DNA of 34,449 bases from contig CANRPL010000004.1 of NCBI GenBank assembly GCA_947632495.1, forward strand, positions 1-34,449. Direction: 5' to 3'. This DNA is from an uncultured Bacilli bacterium (GTDB taxonomy: Bacteria > Bacillota_I > Bacilli_A > RF39 > UBA660). This document shows positions 22,918 to 30,689 of the stretch, piece by piece. Made by a program: the position numbers and the translations under genes. Under the pieces are notes generated by a model, which did not search any database, was not told the origin of the DNA, and saw only the letters and a list, made by a program, of their open reading frames with translations. Within the stretch, counting starts at the first letter, position 1, and each line of letters begins with the position of its first letter.

Positions 22918-23745
22918 ATGCGTGGTAAAAATATTTTGTTAATTACTTTAGCGGTTATCTTCTTAAGTGTCTTATGCTATGACTATGTAGCTGATTATTC
23001 GTCTTTAACAACTGATTCCGGATTTGATACTGGCTATGATGGTGGCTCTAGCTTTGATAGTGATTTTGGTGATAGTGACTTTGACTATGATTATGACTCG
23101 GATGGTAGTAGTGGTTTTTCTAGCCCTATAGAAGTTGTAATAATTGTTTTTGTTATTGTCATCTTTGTCATTGTTATTTTAGCTGTTACTAGTAATAATA
23201 AGCCTAAAACGAAAATTAATTATCAACAGCCGGCACTATCTAAAGAAGATGAACAGACAATGGAAGATTGCTTTAAGATATATTGTGATGTTCAAATGGC
23301 TTGGATGAATTTTGATTATGATAAAATGCGTAATCTAGTTACAGATGAATTATTTAATCAGTATCAAAACCAATTAAAGCAACTAGAACTAAAGGGTGAA
23401 AAAAATATTATGAGTAATTTTCTTTATAATGGTGGACATGTCATTCGTCGTTATCAAGAAAATGGACTTGATTTTGTTGAGATTGAATTAATCACTGATT
23501 TTTATGATTACATTGTAAATCAAGATAATCAAATTGTTAGAGGTACCGATAAACACAAAGTATCTATGGTTTATGATTTAGTTTTTGTAATGGATAAAGA
23601 AGCTATTGATACTTGCCCTAATTGTAATGCTGCTTTGACTGATAGTATGACAGTATGTCCTTATTGTAAGTCAAATATTCAAAGTACGAGACGTTCTTTC
23701 AAATTAGCTAGTAAAAAAGTGACAAAGCAGTATACATCATACTAA
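22918..23745 (+). CDS. Tim44-like domain membrane protein with zinc ribbon, paralogue 1
   Basis: This is the first of four tandem relatives of unknown function. The 275 residues run: an N-terminal hydrophobic helix (5-22), the shared DYSSLTTDSGFDTGY motif, a Gly/Ser/Asp-rich stretch, a second helix (about 72-93), a Tim44-like domain (about 112-225) and a zinc ribbon CPNC...CPYC (about 236-255). The domain begins with DVQMAWMNFDYDKMRNLVTD, the helix-rich start of Tim44-type folds that in mitochondria help protein import and in bacteria are mostly uncharacterised. The basic tail follows the ribbon. Its own promoter abuts the clpB terminator. The zinc ribbon is on the same side as the Tim44-like part, probably the cytoplasm. 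Confidence 0.7.
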   Translation: MRGKNILLITLAVIFLSVLCYDYVADYSSLTTDSGFDTGYDGGSSFDSDFGDSDFDYDYDSDGSSGFSSPIEVVIIVFVIVIFVIVILAVTSNNKPKTKINYQQPALSKEDEQTMEDCFKIYCDVQMAWMNFDYDKMRNLVTDELFNQYQNQLKQLELKGEKNIMSNFLYNGGHVIRRYQENGLDFVEIELITDFYDYIVNQDNQIVRGTDKHKVSMVYDLVFVMDKEAIDTCPNCNAALTDSMTVCPYCKSNIQSTRRSFKLASKKVTKQYTSY

Positions 23746-23773
23746 TCTATACTACATGAAGGGAACTTGGATT

Positions 23774-24760
23774 ATGAAAAAGAATATATTATTAATCTCT
23801 TTAGCTATTATCTTTCTAGGTGTCTTATGTTATGATTATGTAACAGATTATTCATCTTTAGCAATGGATTCAGGTTTTGATACTAGCTATAGTAGTGAAT
23901 CTAGCGGTAGCTCTAGTAGTGATAGTGACTATGATAGACCAAGTTACAGTTATCAAAGTGATAATAGTAATAATAGAACTGATTACGTCAATTTGAATCC
24001 TAAACAAGCTCGTCTTTTTGCGCTATGGATGACATTTTTCTTTTTTTCAATAATATATCTATGGATTTTATTTCTAAAAGAATCATGGGCCAAGAAGAAA
24101 AAGTATTTACTTCGTCCGTTACCTTTTTTAGGTGTGTGGATATTATGTAGTTTAGTCATACCACATATGATTTCATTAGTAGTTGCCTTAATATTAACGA
24201 TAATAATTTTCCTTGTTTATGCCATTAAAAAACAAAAGATAATGACCAATCAAACTAAACCGAGCAAAGAAGAACAAGCATTAATTGATGAATGTTATAA
24301 AATATTCTATGATGTTCAAATGGCTTGGATGAACTTTGATTATGATAAGATGCGCGAGTTAGTAACAGATGAATTATTTAATCAATATCAAAATCAGTTG
24401 AAACAGCTTGAAATAGTTGGTGAAAAAAATATCATGAAGGGATTTCGTTATCTAAATGGTGAAATCATTCGAAATAGAAAGACTAATGGTAAGCGTATTA
24501 TCAGTCTTATCATGAAGGTTAAGTTTTATGATTATATTATTAATCAGGAAGGAAAGATTGTTAGAGGAAAGGATAAGTTTAGAGTGAAGATGACTTATAA
24601 ATTAAATTTCATCGCGGATGAAGGGGCAACCAATATTTGTCCAAATTGTGGGTCACATTTAACTGATAGTATGAGTAAATGTCCACATTGTAATACAATT
24701 ATTCACAGTACTAGAAAAGCTCTTAAATTATCAAGCAAAAAGGTCATAGATCAATCGTAA
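23774..24760 (+). CDS. Tim44-like domain membrane protein with zinc ribbon, paralogue 2
   Basis: The 328-residue protein repeats the plan of paralogue 1: N-terminal helix, DYSSLAMDSGFDTSY motif, Ser/Asp/Tyr-rich linker, Tim44-like domain (about 175-285) and zinc ribbon CPNC...CPHC (about 289-308). It differs by having three extra hydrophobic segments (about 83-105, 115-135 and 137-155) between linker and domain. The stretch DVQMAWMNFDYDKMRELVTD is almost identical to paralogue 1. I prefer ATG 23774, nine bases after AAGGGA, over ATG 23756, which lies before that site. It is 28 bases from the previous stop and 11 bases before the next gene, so one operon is likely. Confidence 0.7.
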   Translation: MKKNILLISLAIIFLGVLCYDYVTDYSSLAMDSGFDTSYSSESSGSSSSDSDYDRPSYSYQSDNSNNRTDYVNLNPKQARLFALWMTFFFFSIIYLWILFLKESWAKKKKYLLRPLPFLGVWILCSLVIPHMISLVVALILTIIIFLVYAIKKQKIMTNQTKPSKEEQALIDECYKIFYDVQMAWMNFDYDKMRELVTDELFNQYQNQLKQLEIVGEKNIMKGFRYLNGEIIRNRKTNGKRIISLIMKVKFYDYIINQEGKIVRGKDKFRVKMTYKLNFIADEGATNICPNCGSHLTDSMSKCPHCNTIIHSTRKALKLSSKKVIDQS

Positions 24761-24771
24761 GGAGTGTTTAT

Positions 24772-25314
24772 ATGTTAGAAGAATTAAAAAAATTAGAACC
24801 TGATTTTAATGAAAGTATTTTTATTTCTAAAGTCAATAATATTTTTGTAGCGATGTTAAATAGCATTATGTTTCAAGATGCTAGTATGTCAGTAACATCT
24901 TTAGGGCCAACTTTAAAGGAAATAATTAATCAAAAAATTACATCTTTAAAAAATAGTAATGTTATTCAGATGTATGGTGAGATGAATGTTCATGATACTA
25001 AAATTATTGGAGCAGAAATATTAGAAGATAAATACATTATTAAGGTTCAAATTATGTCTAGATACCTTGATTATTTAATGGACGCAACAAGTAAAAAGAA
25101 AGTTAGTGGCGATGATTATACACGCGTGGAACGTGTTAATTATTTAACCTTTGAAGAGAAACGTAATCATAAGAAGTTAGGAGACGTTACAGAATGTCCA
25201 TTTTGTGGCGCTAATATCGATTATAATTACAAAGGAATATGTGAATATTGTAAAAAAGAACTTCCCAAAGAAGAATATGATTGGATTTTAACTAATTGGG
25301 AAGAAGTGAAATAA
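24772..25314 (+). CDS. Soluble Tim44-like protein with a zinc ribbon, paralogue 3
   Basis: At 180 residues, this member has no hydrophobic helix and would be cytoplasmic. Residues 8-130 are a diverged Tim44-like domain (NESIFISKVNNIFVAMLNSI at the start, a YIIKVQIMSRYLDYLMD strand pair later) without the DVQMAWMNFDYDK signature. A zinc ribbon, CPFCGANI...CEYC (about 143-162), follows, and the tail is acidic and Trp-containing. It lies between two membrane-bound paralogues and its TAA stop overlaps the next ATG, so expression is coupled. It could be a soluble partner that pairs with the membrane forms; that is inference. Confidence 0.65.
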   Translation: MLEELKKLEPDFNESIFISKVNNIFVAMLNSIMFQDASMSVTSLGPTLKEIINQKITSLKNSNVIQMYGEMNVHDTKIIGAEILEDKYIIKVQIMSRYLDYLMDATSKKKVSGDDYTRVERVNYLTFEEKRNHKKLGDVTECPFCGANIDYNYKGICEYCKKELPKEEYDWILTNWEEVK

Positions 25315-26312
25315 TGAATAAAAAGGGCTTTCTACTATTAATTTTATCAATCATTTTTTTAGGTGTACTTTTTTATAATTTTGTTAGTGATTATTCCTCT
25401 TTGACAACTGATTCAGGCTTCGATGTAGGTTATAGTGGAGATTCTGGCGGTGGCTATAGTGGTGGTTATGATGGCGATAGTGGTAGTGGATTTCATAGCC
25501 ATGGTTCTTCTAAAACTTATATTAAAGGTGATGATTTGTATGTAATATCTCTTATCATCATTTTTGCTGGTGCCTTTTATCTAGCCGGTAATATTTTTAG
25601 CAAGAATCTTAAACATCGCAAATTAAGAATGATCTCAAGAGTTATCTTCTATTTGTCTTTATGTTGTGGACCATTAATATATAGCTTTTATATTATGGCC
25701 ATTGATGATATTAGAGGATTAGAATTACTTTGGTGTATTGTAATGATCTTTTCTATTATCATTGTGACTATAATTTTAAAAAAAGCCGGTAATTATTTAA
25801 GTACTAAAAGGATGTTTAGTAAAATGACATCTGAAGAGAAAAAATGTTTTGATGATTGCTATCAAGTATTTTGCGATGTTCAAATGGCTTGGATGAATTT
25901 TGATTATGATAAATTACGTGATTTAGTAACGGATGAACTATTTAATCAGTATCAAAATCAGTTAAAACAATTAGAACTTAAGAAAGAAAAGAATATCATG
26001 CGTGATTTTACACTTGCCGGTGGTTCTATCTATTTTTTCCCATCTAATAATATTGAAGAAATAGAAATCCTTTTATTGGTTAATTTTTATGATTATATTG
26101 TTGATTCAAAAAATATGATTGTAAGGGGAAATTACTATAAAAAAGTACATATGGCATATGATCTTACTTTTGTAAGAAGTCTTAAAGCGCCTACTAATTG
26201 TCCTAATTGTAATGCTAAATTAACGGATGGAGCAGCTATTTGTCCTAATTGTAAGTCGCATATTCATTCTGTTAGAGGTAAGCTAAAATTGTCTCATAAG
26301 GAAGTTATTTAA
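25314..26312 (+). CDS. Tim44-like domain membrane protein with zinc ribbon, paralogue 4
   Basis: The 332 residues show an N-terminal helix (about 4-22), the DYSSLTTDSGFDVGY motif, a Gly/Ser-rich linker, three hydrophobic segments (about 73-93, 103-125 and 133-155), a Tim44-like domain with DVQMAWMNFDYDKLRDLVTD and a zinc ribbon CPNC...CPNC near the end. The start is ATG 25314, which shares its A with the stop of the previous gene (TAATG); a TTG 18 bases upstream is less likely. Gene order and sequence identity show that paralogues 1, 2 and 4 arose by local duplication with later gain or loss of membrane helices. Confidence 0.7.
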   Translation: MNKKGFLLLILSIIFLGVLFYNFVSDYSSLTTDSGFDVGYSGDSGGGYSGGYDGDSGSGFHSHGSSKTYIKGDDLYVISLIIIFAGAFYLAGNIFSKNLKHRKLRMISRVIFYLSLCCGPLIYSFYIMAIDDIRGLELLWCIVMIFSIIIVTIILKKAGNYLSTKRMFSKMTSEEKKCFDDCYQVFCDVQMAWMNFDYDKLRDLVTDELFNQYQNQLKQLELKKEKNIMRDFTLAGGSIYFFPSNNIEEIEILLLVNFYDYIVDSKNMIVRGNYYKKVHMAYDLTFVRSLKAPTNCPNCNAKLTDGAAICPNCKSHIHSVRGKLKLSHKEVI

Positions 26313-26329
26313 GGCTAGAAAAATAACTT
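26302..26329 (+). terminator. Hairpin at the end of the Tim44-like cluster
   Basis: AAGTTATTT (26302-26310) pairs with AAATAACTT (26321-26329) across a 10-base loop that holds most of the stop codon. No T run follows, so it may be a weak terminator or an mRNA end stabiliser. Confidence 0.35.
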
Positions 26330-26356
26330 GTAACAATTATTATTTTATGATAAACT
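26328..26356 (+). promoter_or_regulatory. Promoter of the small membrane protein gene
   Basis: TTGTAA (26328-26333), a 17-base spacer ending in TGA, then TAAACT (26351-26356), an extended -10 type. Confidence 0.55.
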
Positions 26357-26378
26357 TTTAGAGTAAGGTAGTGATGAT

Positions 26379-26684
26379 ATGGATGCATTTGTTATCCTTG
26401 TATTAGTAATAATTATTATATGTTGGGCATGTTATCGCCGTAAGTTATCTAAGGCCGCTTATGGTATAGCAGCGCTAGATATTTTCTTGAGAATCGTATG
26501 TTGGATTGCTAGTCAATTTAAAGGTGGATCAGTTGATGCTTTTTTGACGAGATTTCCTAATAGCTTGTTAGGAGTAGCTGATAAATATACTGATGGGATT
26601 GTCTATTTATTAATTGCTTGGGCTTTTGTTCTTTTAATGTGCTACTTCTTATTTTTAACTTTAAGTATATTCTTTAAGAAATAA
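26379..26684 (+). CDS. Small multi-pass membrane protein, function unknown
   Basis: The 101-residue protein has hydrophobic segments at about 3-19, 28-46 and 74-98. A basic CYRRKLSK loop and a polar loop with GGSVDAFLTRFPNS lie between them. I do not recognise a family. A ribosome site AAGGTAG lies upstream of ATG 26379. It has its own promoter and terminator and sits between the Tim44-like cluster and ruvAB. The gene looks real from its signals and uninterrupted hydrophobic pattern. Confidence 0.6.
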   Translation: MDAFVILVLVIIIICWACYRRKLSKAAYGIAALDIFLRIVCWIASQFKGGSVDAFLTRFPNSLLGVADKYTDGIVYLLIAWAFVLLMCYFLFLTLSIFFKK

Positions 26685-26706
26685 AATGACAAAAAAGTCA
26701 TTTTTT
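26683..26706 (+). terminator. Terminator of the small membrane protein gene
   Basis: AAAATGAC (26683-26690) pairs with GTCATTTT (26697-26704) across an A6 loop, T's to 26706. The stop codon overlaps the stem base. Confidence 0.8.
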
Positions 26707-26737
26707 CTTATAGTTAGGTGCAAAACATTTGTTTGTG

Positions 26738-26746
26738 TGATATAAT
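26738..26746 (+). promoter_or_regulatory. Extended -10 promoter of ruvAB
   Basis: TGATATAAT, with only a weak GTGCAA at -35 distance. The leader is about 10 bases and contains AGGTGG. No LexA-type box is obvious. Confidence 0.62.
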
Positions 26747-26762
26747 TAAATAGGTGGTTAAT

Positions 26763-27317
26763 ATGTATGAATATATAATCGGTAAGGTAACAATGATTGA
26801 AAGCAATCATATTGTTTTAGATAATAATAATATTGGATATCTTATTTATGTTGGTAATCCATATAGTTATAAGCTTAATGAAGAAGCTAAAGTATATCTT
26901 TATCAACATATTAGAGAAGATGAAAATACCTTGTATGGTTTTAAGACGATGGCCGAAAAAGAAATGTTCTTAAGATTAATCGATGTTAAGGGTTTAGGTT
27001 GTAAGATGGCTCTTCCTATGCTTGCCAGTGGCAATACAAATGATTTATGGGAAGCTATTGAAAATGAAAATATTCATTACTTAAAGAAGTTTCCTAAAAT
27101 TGGCGATAAAGTTGCGCGTCAGATTGTTCTTGATTTAAAAGGTAAATTATCTAATGTTGAAGTAGATAAGACGATGCATACATATGAAGAATTAGTTGAA
27201 GTATTAAAAGGACTAGGATATAAACCTGGTGATATTAAGGCTGTGGTTGATAAAGTAGATGCTAATTTACCAATTGAGAAGCAAGTTAAGGAAGCATTAA
27301 AGTTATTATTAAAGTAA
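26763..27317 (+). CDS. ruvA: Holliday junction branch-migration protein RuvA
   Basis: RuvA binds four-way DNA junctions as a tetramer and loads the RuvB motor. The 184 residues hold the N-terminal OB domain (YEYIIGKVTMIE start, VYLYQHIREDENTLYGF), the two helix-hairpin-helix motifs (VKGLGCKMALPML and FPKIGDKVARQIVLDLKGK) and the short C-terminal helical domain that touches RuvB (about 140-184). ATG 26763 follows AGGTGG by six bases; GTG 26754 lies within that site. ruvB starts 12 bases after the stop. A RuvC resolvase is absent here, as in other Bacillota, which use RecU. Confidence 0.94.
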   Translation: MYEYIIGKVTMIESNHIVLDNNNIGYLIYVGNPYSYKLNEEAKVYLYQHIREDENTLYGFKTMAEKEMFLRLIDVKGLGCKMALPMLASGNTNDLWEAIENENIHYLKKFPKIGDKVARQIVLDLKGKLSNVEVDKTMHTYEELVEVLKGLGYKPGDIKAVVDKVDANLPIEKQVKEALKLLLK

Positions 27318-27329
27318 GGAGGTTAAAAA

Positions 27330-28331
27330 ATGGATGATCGAATTACAAGTGGAGTTAAAAGAGAAGAAGATAATTTTGAATTATCTATTCGCCCTACAAC
27401 TTTAGATGAATATGTTGGACAAACAGAAGTAAAAGAAAATTTAAGTATTTTTATTCAAGCAGCTAAAATGCGTAGTGAACCATTAGATCATGTTTTACTA
27501 TATGGCCCTCCTGGATTAGGTAAAACAACTTTAGCAAATATTATCGCTAATGAACTAGGTTCAAACATCAAAACGACTAGTGGACCAGCTATTGAAAAGA
27601 CAGGAGATTTAGCGGCTATTTTATCCAGTTTAGAAGAGGGAGATGTTTTGTTTATTGATGAAATTCATCGTATTCCCCGTTTTATCGAAGAAATATTATA
27701 TTCTGCAATGGAAGATTTTTCTTTAGAGTTAATTATTGGTAATGATAATAGTAGTCGTAGTATTCACATTGATTTACCACCCTTTACTTTGGTGGGAGCG
27801 ACTACAAGAGCAGGAGATTTAACAGGCCCTTTACGTGATCGTTTTGGCATTGTTAATAAATTGAATTTTTATAATGAAGAAGAGTTAAAAGATATTGCGT
27901 TACGTACCAGTAGGGTTCTTAATACTGAAATAACGGAAGAAGCTGCATATGAGCTTGCTCGAAGAAGTAGGGGTACACCACGTATTACTAACCGTTTATT
28001 TCGTCGCGTTAGAGATTTTGCCCTTGTTATGGGTGATGGCAAGATTGATTTTGATATCGCTAAATTATCTCTTGATCGTTTAAAAGTTGATAGTTTAGGT
28101 CTTGATGATACCGATTATAATCTTCTTAAATCAATTATTGATAAATTTAATGGTGGACCTGTCGGTATTGAAGCTATTGCCTCTTCTATCGGTGAAGAGC
28201 AAACGACGATTGAGGATGTCTATGAACCATATTTATTACAGACGGGTCTATTAAAACGTACTTCTCGTGGTCGTATGGTTACGGAAAAGGCTTATAATCA
28301 TTTAGGCATTCCTTATAAACCTAAGAAGTAG
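27330..28331 (+). CDS. ruvB: Holliday junction helicase RuvB
   Basis: RuvB is the hexameric AAA+ motor that drives branch migration on junctions held by RuvA. The 333 residues are full length. Seen: the LRPTTLDEYVGQ-type start (here SIRPTTLDEYVGQTEVKENL), Walker A GPPGLGKT at 59-66, Walker B LFIDEIHR, sensor 1 in LVGATTRAGDLTGPLRDRFG, and the C-terminal winged helix ending in RTSRGRMVTEKAYNHLG. It is co-transcribed with ruvA. Its TAG stop lies in the terminator stem. Confidence 0.97.
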   Translation: MDDRITSGVKREEDNFELSIRPTTLDEYVGQTEVKENLSIFIQAAKMRSEPLDHVLLYGPPGLGKTTLANIIANELGSNIKTTSGPAIEKTGDLAAILSSLEEGDVLFIDEIHRIPRFIEEILYSAMEDFSLELIIGNDNSSRSIHIDLPPFTLVGATTRAGDLTGPLRDRFGIVNKLNFYNEEELKDIALRTSRVLNTEITEEAAYELARRSRGTPRITNRLFRRVRDFALVMGDGKIDFDIAKLSLDRLKVDSLGLDDTDYNLLKSIIDKFNGGPVGIEAIASSIGEEQTTIEDVYEPYLLQTGLLKRTSRGRMVTEKAYNHLGIPYKPKK

Positions 28332-28349
28332 GGCACTCCCTACTTTTTG
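28326..28349 (+). terminator. Terminator of ruvAB
   Basis: AAGTAGGG (28326-28333) pairs with CCCTACTT (28338-28345) over a CACT loop, then T's. The ruvB TAG stop is inside the 5' arm. Confidence 0.85.
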
Positions 28350-28370
28350 TTTTGTTTTTTGAAGTAGTTA

Positions 28371-28379
28371 TGATATAAT
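28371..28379 (+). promoter_or_regulatory. Extended -10 promoter of pssA-psd
   Basis: TGATATAAT with no good -35. The leader is about 33 bases and carries TTGAGG before ATG 28419. Confidence 0.62.
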
Positions 28380-28418
28380 TATAAAAGATAGTAGTTTTAT
28401 AGAAATTGAGGTTTTAGT

Positions 28419-29069
28419 ATGTTTATTGGGAAGTATAATAAGTCCGTAATTGTTACCTATTTAGGAGTTTTATCTACCATTATTGGTATTTATCTTTTAT
28501 TGGGCACAGAAACAATTCACATTACTATCGCAACTATTTGCTTGATGATTTCAGGCATCTGTGATATGTTTGATGGCAAGGTAGCTAGAATGTGCAAAGG
28601 ACGTACACAAGAGGATTGTGACTATGGTATTCAAATTGATTCATTAACTGACATGGTATCTTTTATTGCTTTTCCAATGATAATTTTATATGGTATTAGT
28701 CAAGCTTTTAAGGTAAGTTTATGTCCATATATCGCTATTCCTATTTTGGCTCTTTTTACGATTGCGGGTATTAGTCGTCTAGCTTTTTTCAATGTTAATG
28801 CGGCTTTAGAAGATGGACCAGTAAAATATTATACAGGTTTACCAGTAACGGCAACGGCGATTGTTTTTCCACTCCTTTATTTACTACGTTATATTGTTGA
28901 TGTTAAGATTTTTGTTTATATTTATTTAGGAGCTTTCCTAGTTATGGCTTTTCTAATGGTTTTTAAATTTCATTTAAAAAAGCCTAAAACTAATTCTTGG
29001 TATGTAACTTGCTCTATTTTAGCGGTTATTATGTCAGCAATTTTAATTTATTTAAAGGTGAGAAAATAG
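28419..29069 (+). CDS. pssA: CDP-diacylglycerol-serine O-phosphatidyltransferase
   Basis: PssA makes phosphatidylserine from CDP-diacylglycerol and L-serine in the membrane. The 216 residues have about seven hydrophobic segments and the CDP-alcohol phosphotransferase signature D-x2-DG-x2-AR...G-x3-D-x3-D, seen as DMFDGKVAR followed by GIQIDSLTD (about residues 48-78). The serine-specific relationship is supported by the next gene, a phosphatidylserine decarboxylase. The stop overlaps the psd start as TAGTG, so both enzymes of phosphatidylethanolamine synthesis are coupled. Confidence 0.9.
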   Translation: MFIGKYNKSVIVTYLGVLSTIIGIYLLLGTETIHITIATICLMISGICDMFDGKVARMCKGRTQEDCDYGIQIDSLTDMVSFIAFPMIILYGISQAFKVSLCPYIAIPILALFTIAGISRLAFFNVNAALEDGPVKYYTGLPVTATAIVFPLLYLLRYIVDVKIFVYIYLGAFLVMAFLMVFKFHLKKPKTNSWYVTCSILAVIMSAILIYLKVRK

Positions 29070-29923
29070 TGATTGTTAATCGTAGAACGGGTTCTTTGTA
29101 TGAAGAAAAGGAGACTAAATTAGTTTCATGGTTATATCACAATATCATCGGACGCTTTTTATTAAAAATATTAACATGTAAATTTATTTCTAATTTAGGA
29201 GGGCTATATATGCGTAGCCCTTTATCTAAATTAAAGATTAAAAAGTTTATTCGTCAAAATCATATTGATATGACAGAATATGAAGAACAAACATATCATA
29301 ACTTTGATGAGTTTTTTATTCGTAAAATAAAAAAGGAAGCTAGACCAATTATCAATGATGATAATATTTTAATGTCACCATGTGACGCCAAAGTTTTAAG
29401 TTATAAGATAGATTCCGATGCAAAAATTTATATTAAAGGCCGTTATTATTCTTTAGCTGATTTATTAAAAGATACTTCTTTAGCGCAAAAGTATGATGAT
29501 GGTATCTGTCTTGTCTTTCGTCTTTGTGTCGATGATTATCATCACTATAGTTATATTGATGAAGGCAAAATATTAGCTTCTAAAAAGATTGCTGGAAAAT
29601 TTCATACAGTTAGACCAATAGCTTTTGAACGATATCCGGTTTTTAAAGAAAATAAAAGAGAATATTCTTTATTAGAGACTAAAAACTTTGGGGATGTGGT
29701 TCAAATGGAAGTTGGAGCGATGATGGTCGGTCGTATTTGTAATCACGATGTTAAAGACTTTAGTCGGGGTGACGAGCGTGGTTATTTCCGTTTTGGGGGC
29801 TCAACAATTGTCCTTCTTTTTGAACAAAACAAAATTAAAGTAGATGATGATATTCTTATCAATAGTCAAAAAGATATTGAGACGCAAGTTAAAATGTTTG
29901 AAAGAATTGGAGGAAAGAAGTAG
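29069..29923 (+). CDS. psd: Phosphatidylserine decarboxylase proenzyme
   Basis: Psd converts phosphatidylserine to phosphatidylethanolamine. It cleaves itself to form an alpha chain with an N-terminal pyruvoyl group. The cleavage site is the GGST motif with Ser245, about 40 residues from the C-terminus, as in the Psd-II group of Bacillota. The PCDAKVL motif and DDYHHYSYIDEG hold the Asp and His of the catalytic machinery. The start is GTG 29069, eight bases after AAGGTGAG and overlapping the pssA stop. An in-frame ATG 72 bases upstream would overlap pssA deeply and is rejected. The protein has 284 residues, normal for the group. Confidence 0.93.
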   Translation: MIVNRRTGSLYEEKETKLVSWLYHNIIGRFLLKILTCKFISNLGGLYMRSPLSKLKIKKFIRQNHIDMTEYEEQTYHNFDEFFIRKIKKEARPIINDDNILMSPCDAKVLSYKIDSDAKIYIKGRYYSLADLLKDTSLAQKYDDGICLVFRLCVDDYHHYSYIDEGKILASKKIAGKFHTVRPIAFERYPVFKENKREYSLLETKNFGDVVQMEVGAMMVGRICNHDVKDFSRGDERGYFRFGGSTIVLLFEQNKIKVDDDILINSQKDIETQVKMFERIGGKK

Positions 29924-30646
29924 ATGTTTAAATATCGTAAAGCTGTTTTAATAATCCATGGCTTTGCTGGTGGAACTTATGATGAAGAACCATTATTTTT
30001 CCATCTTCAACCAAAATTAGAATTTGATGTATATAATTTTACCTTACCAGGACATTCAACGAATTTATCTTCAGGAATAACCTATATGGATTGGATTAAT
30101 TCTGTCGATGAAAAGATTGAAGAGTTAAAAGAAATAGGGTATAAAAAAATATATGTTATTGGTCATAGTATGGGTGGTGTTTTAGCTACTTATGCCGCTA
30201 TTAAACATCCAGAAGTAAAGAAGGTTGTTTTGGTATCGCCTGCCTTTCAATATCTATCAATGGATAATGGTATGAGTCTTAAAAAAGTTTTAAAGAATGG
30301 TCCTGAAATTATTAAAACTTATCAAGCTAAAGAAGTCCTTTCTAGAGCTTTAAAGGTATCTGTAAATCAAGTTAGAGAATTTGTTAAAATTGTTGAAATA
30401 TCACAGGAAAATCCTAGTAAATTAGAAGTTCCAACTTTAATTATTCATGGCTTAAGTGATCAGCTTGTTCCTTATGCTAGTTCAGAAAACATTTATCACC
30501 AGATGAAATGTCCTAAATGGTTGATTGAAATTAAGGATGTTACCCATGATGTTTTTCGTTGCGCTATCGTTGATGAAGTAGATGAAGAAATTAGTAATTT
30601 CTTAAAAAAGAGAAATTATCGTGCAGAAAGTATAAGAAAGTGGTAA
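29924..30646 (+). CDS. Alpha/beta hydrolase, monoacylglycerol lipase/carboxylesterase-like
   Basis: The 240-residue enzyme has a complete catalytic triad: S82 in GHSMGG, D179 in HGLSDQLVP and H208 in VTHDVF. The HGFAGGTYDEEPLFFHLQ start with an oxyanion HG motif, and the size, match carboxylesterases such as Est30 and the Bacillus monoacylglycerol lipases. It begins directly after the psd stop and ends at a terminator, so it is the third gene of the phospholipid operon. A role in turning over acylglycerols or lysolipids would fit, but the substrate is not shown by sequence. Confidence 0.82.
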   Translation: MFKYRKAVLIIHGFAGGTYDEEPLFFHLQPKLEFDVYNFTLPGHSTNLSSGITYMDWINSVDEKIEELKEIGYKKIYVIGHSMGGVLATYAAIKHPEVKKVVLVSPAFQYLSMDNGMSLKKVLKNGPEIIKTYQAKEVLSRALKVSVNQVREFVKIVEISQENPSKLEVPTLIIHGLSDQLVPYASSENIYHQMKCPKWLIEIKDVTHDVFRCAIVDEVDEEISNFLKKRNYRAESIRKW

Positions 30647-30678
30647 AATATTTGTTGTTCATAACAAATATTTTTTTT
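30645..30678 (+). terminator. Terminator of pssA-psd-hydrolase
   Basis: AAAATATTTGTT (30645-30656) pairs with AACAAATATTTT (30663-30674) across a 6-base loop, then T's to 30678. The stop codon touches the stem. A TGG plus TAAAAT box (30641-30649) overlaps it and may serve queA. Confidence 0.83.
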
Positions 30679-30689
30679 GGAGGTAATTT

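Noticed and set aside
28997..29068. Upstream ATG for psd
   Set aside because: It lies within pssA in another frame; GTG 29069 has correct spacing to a ribosome site and the family start.
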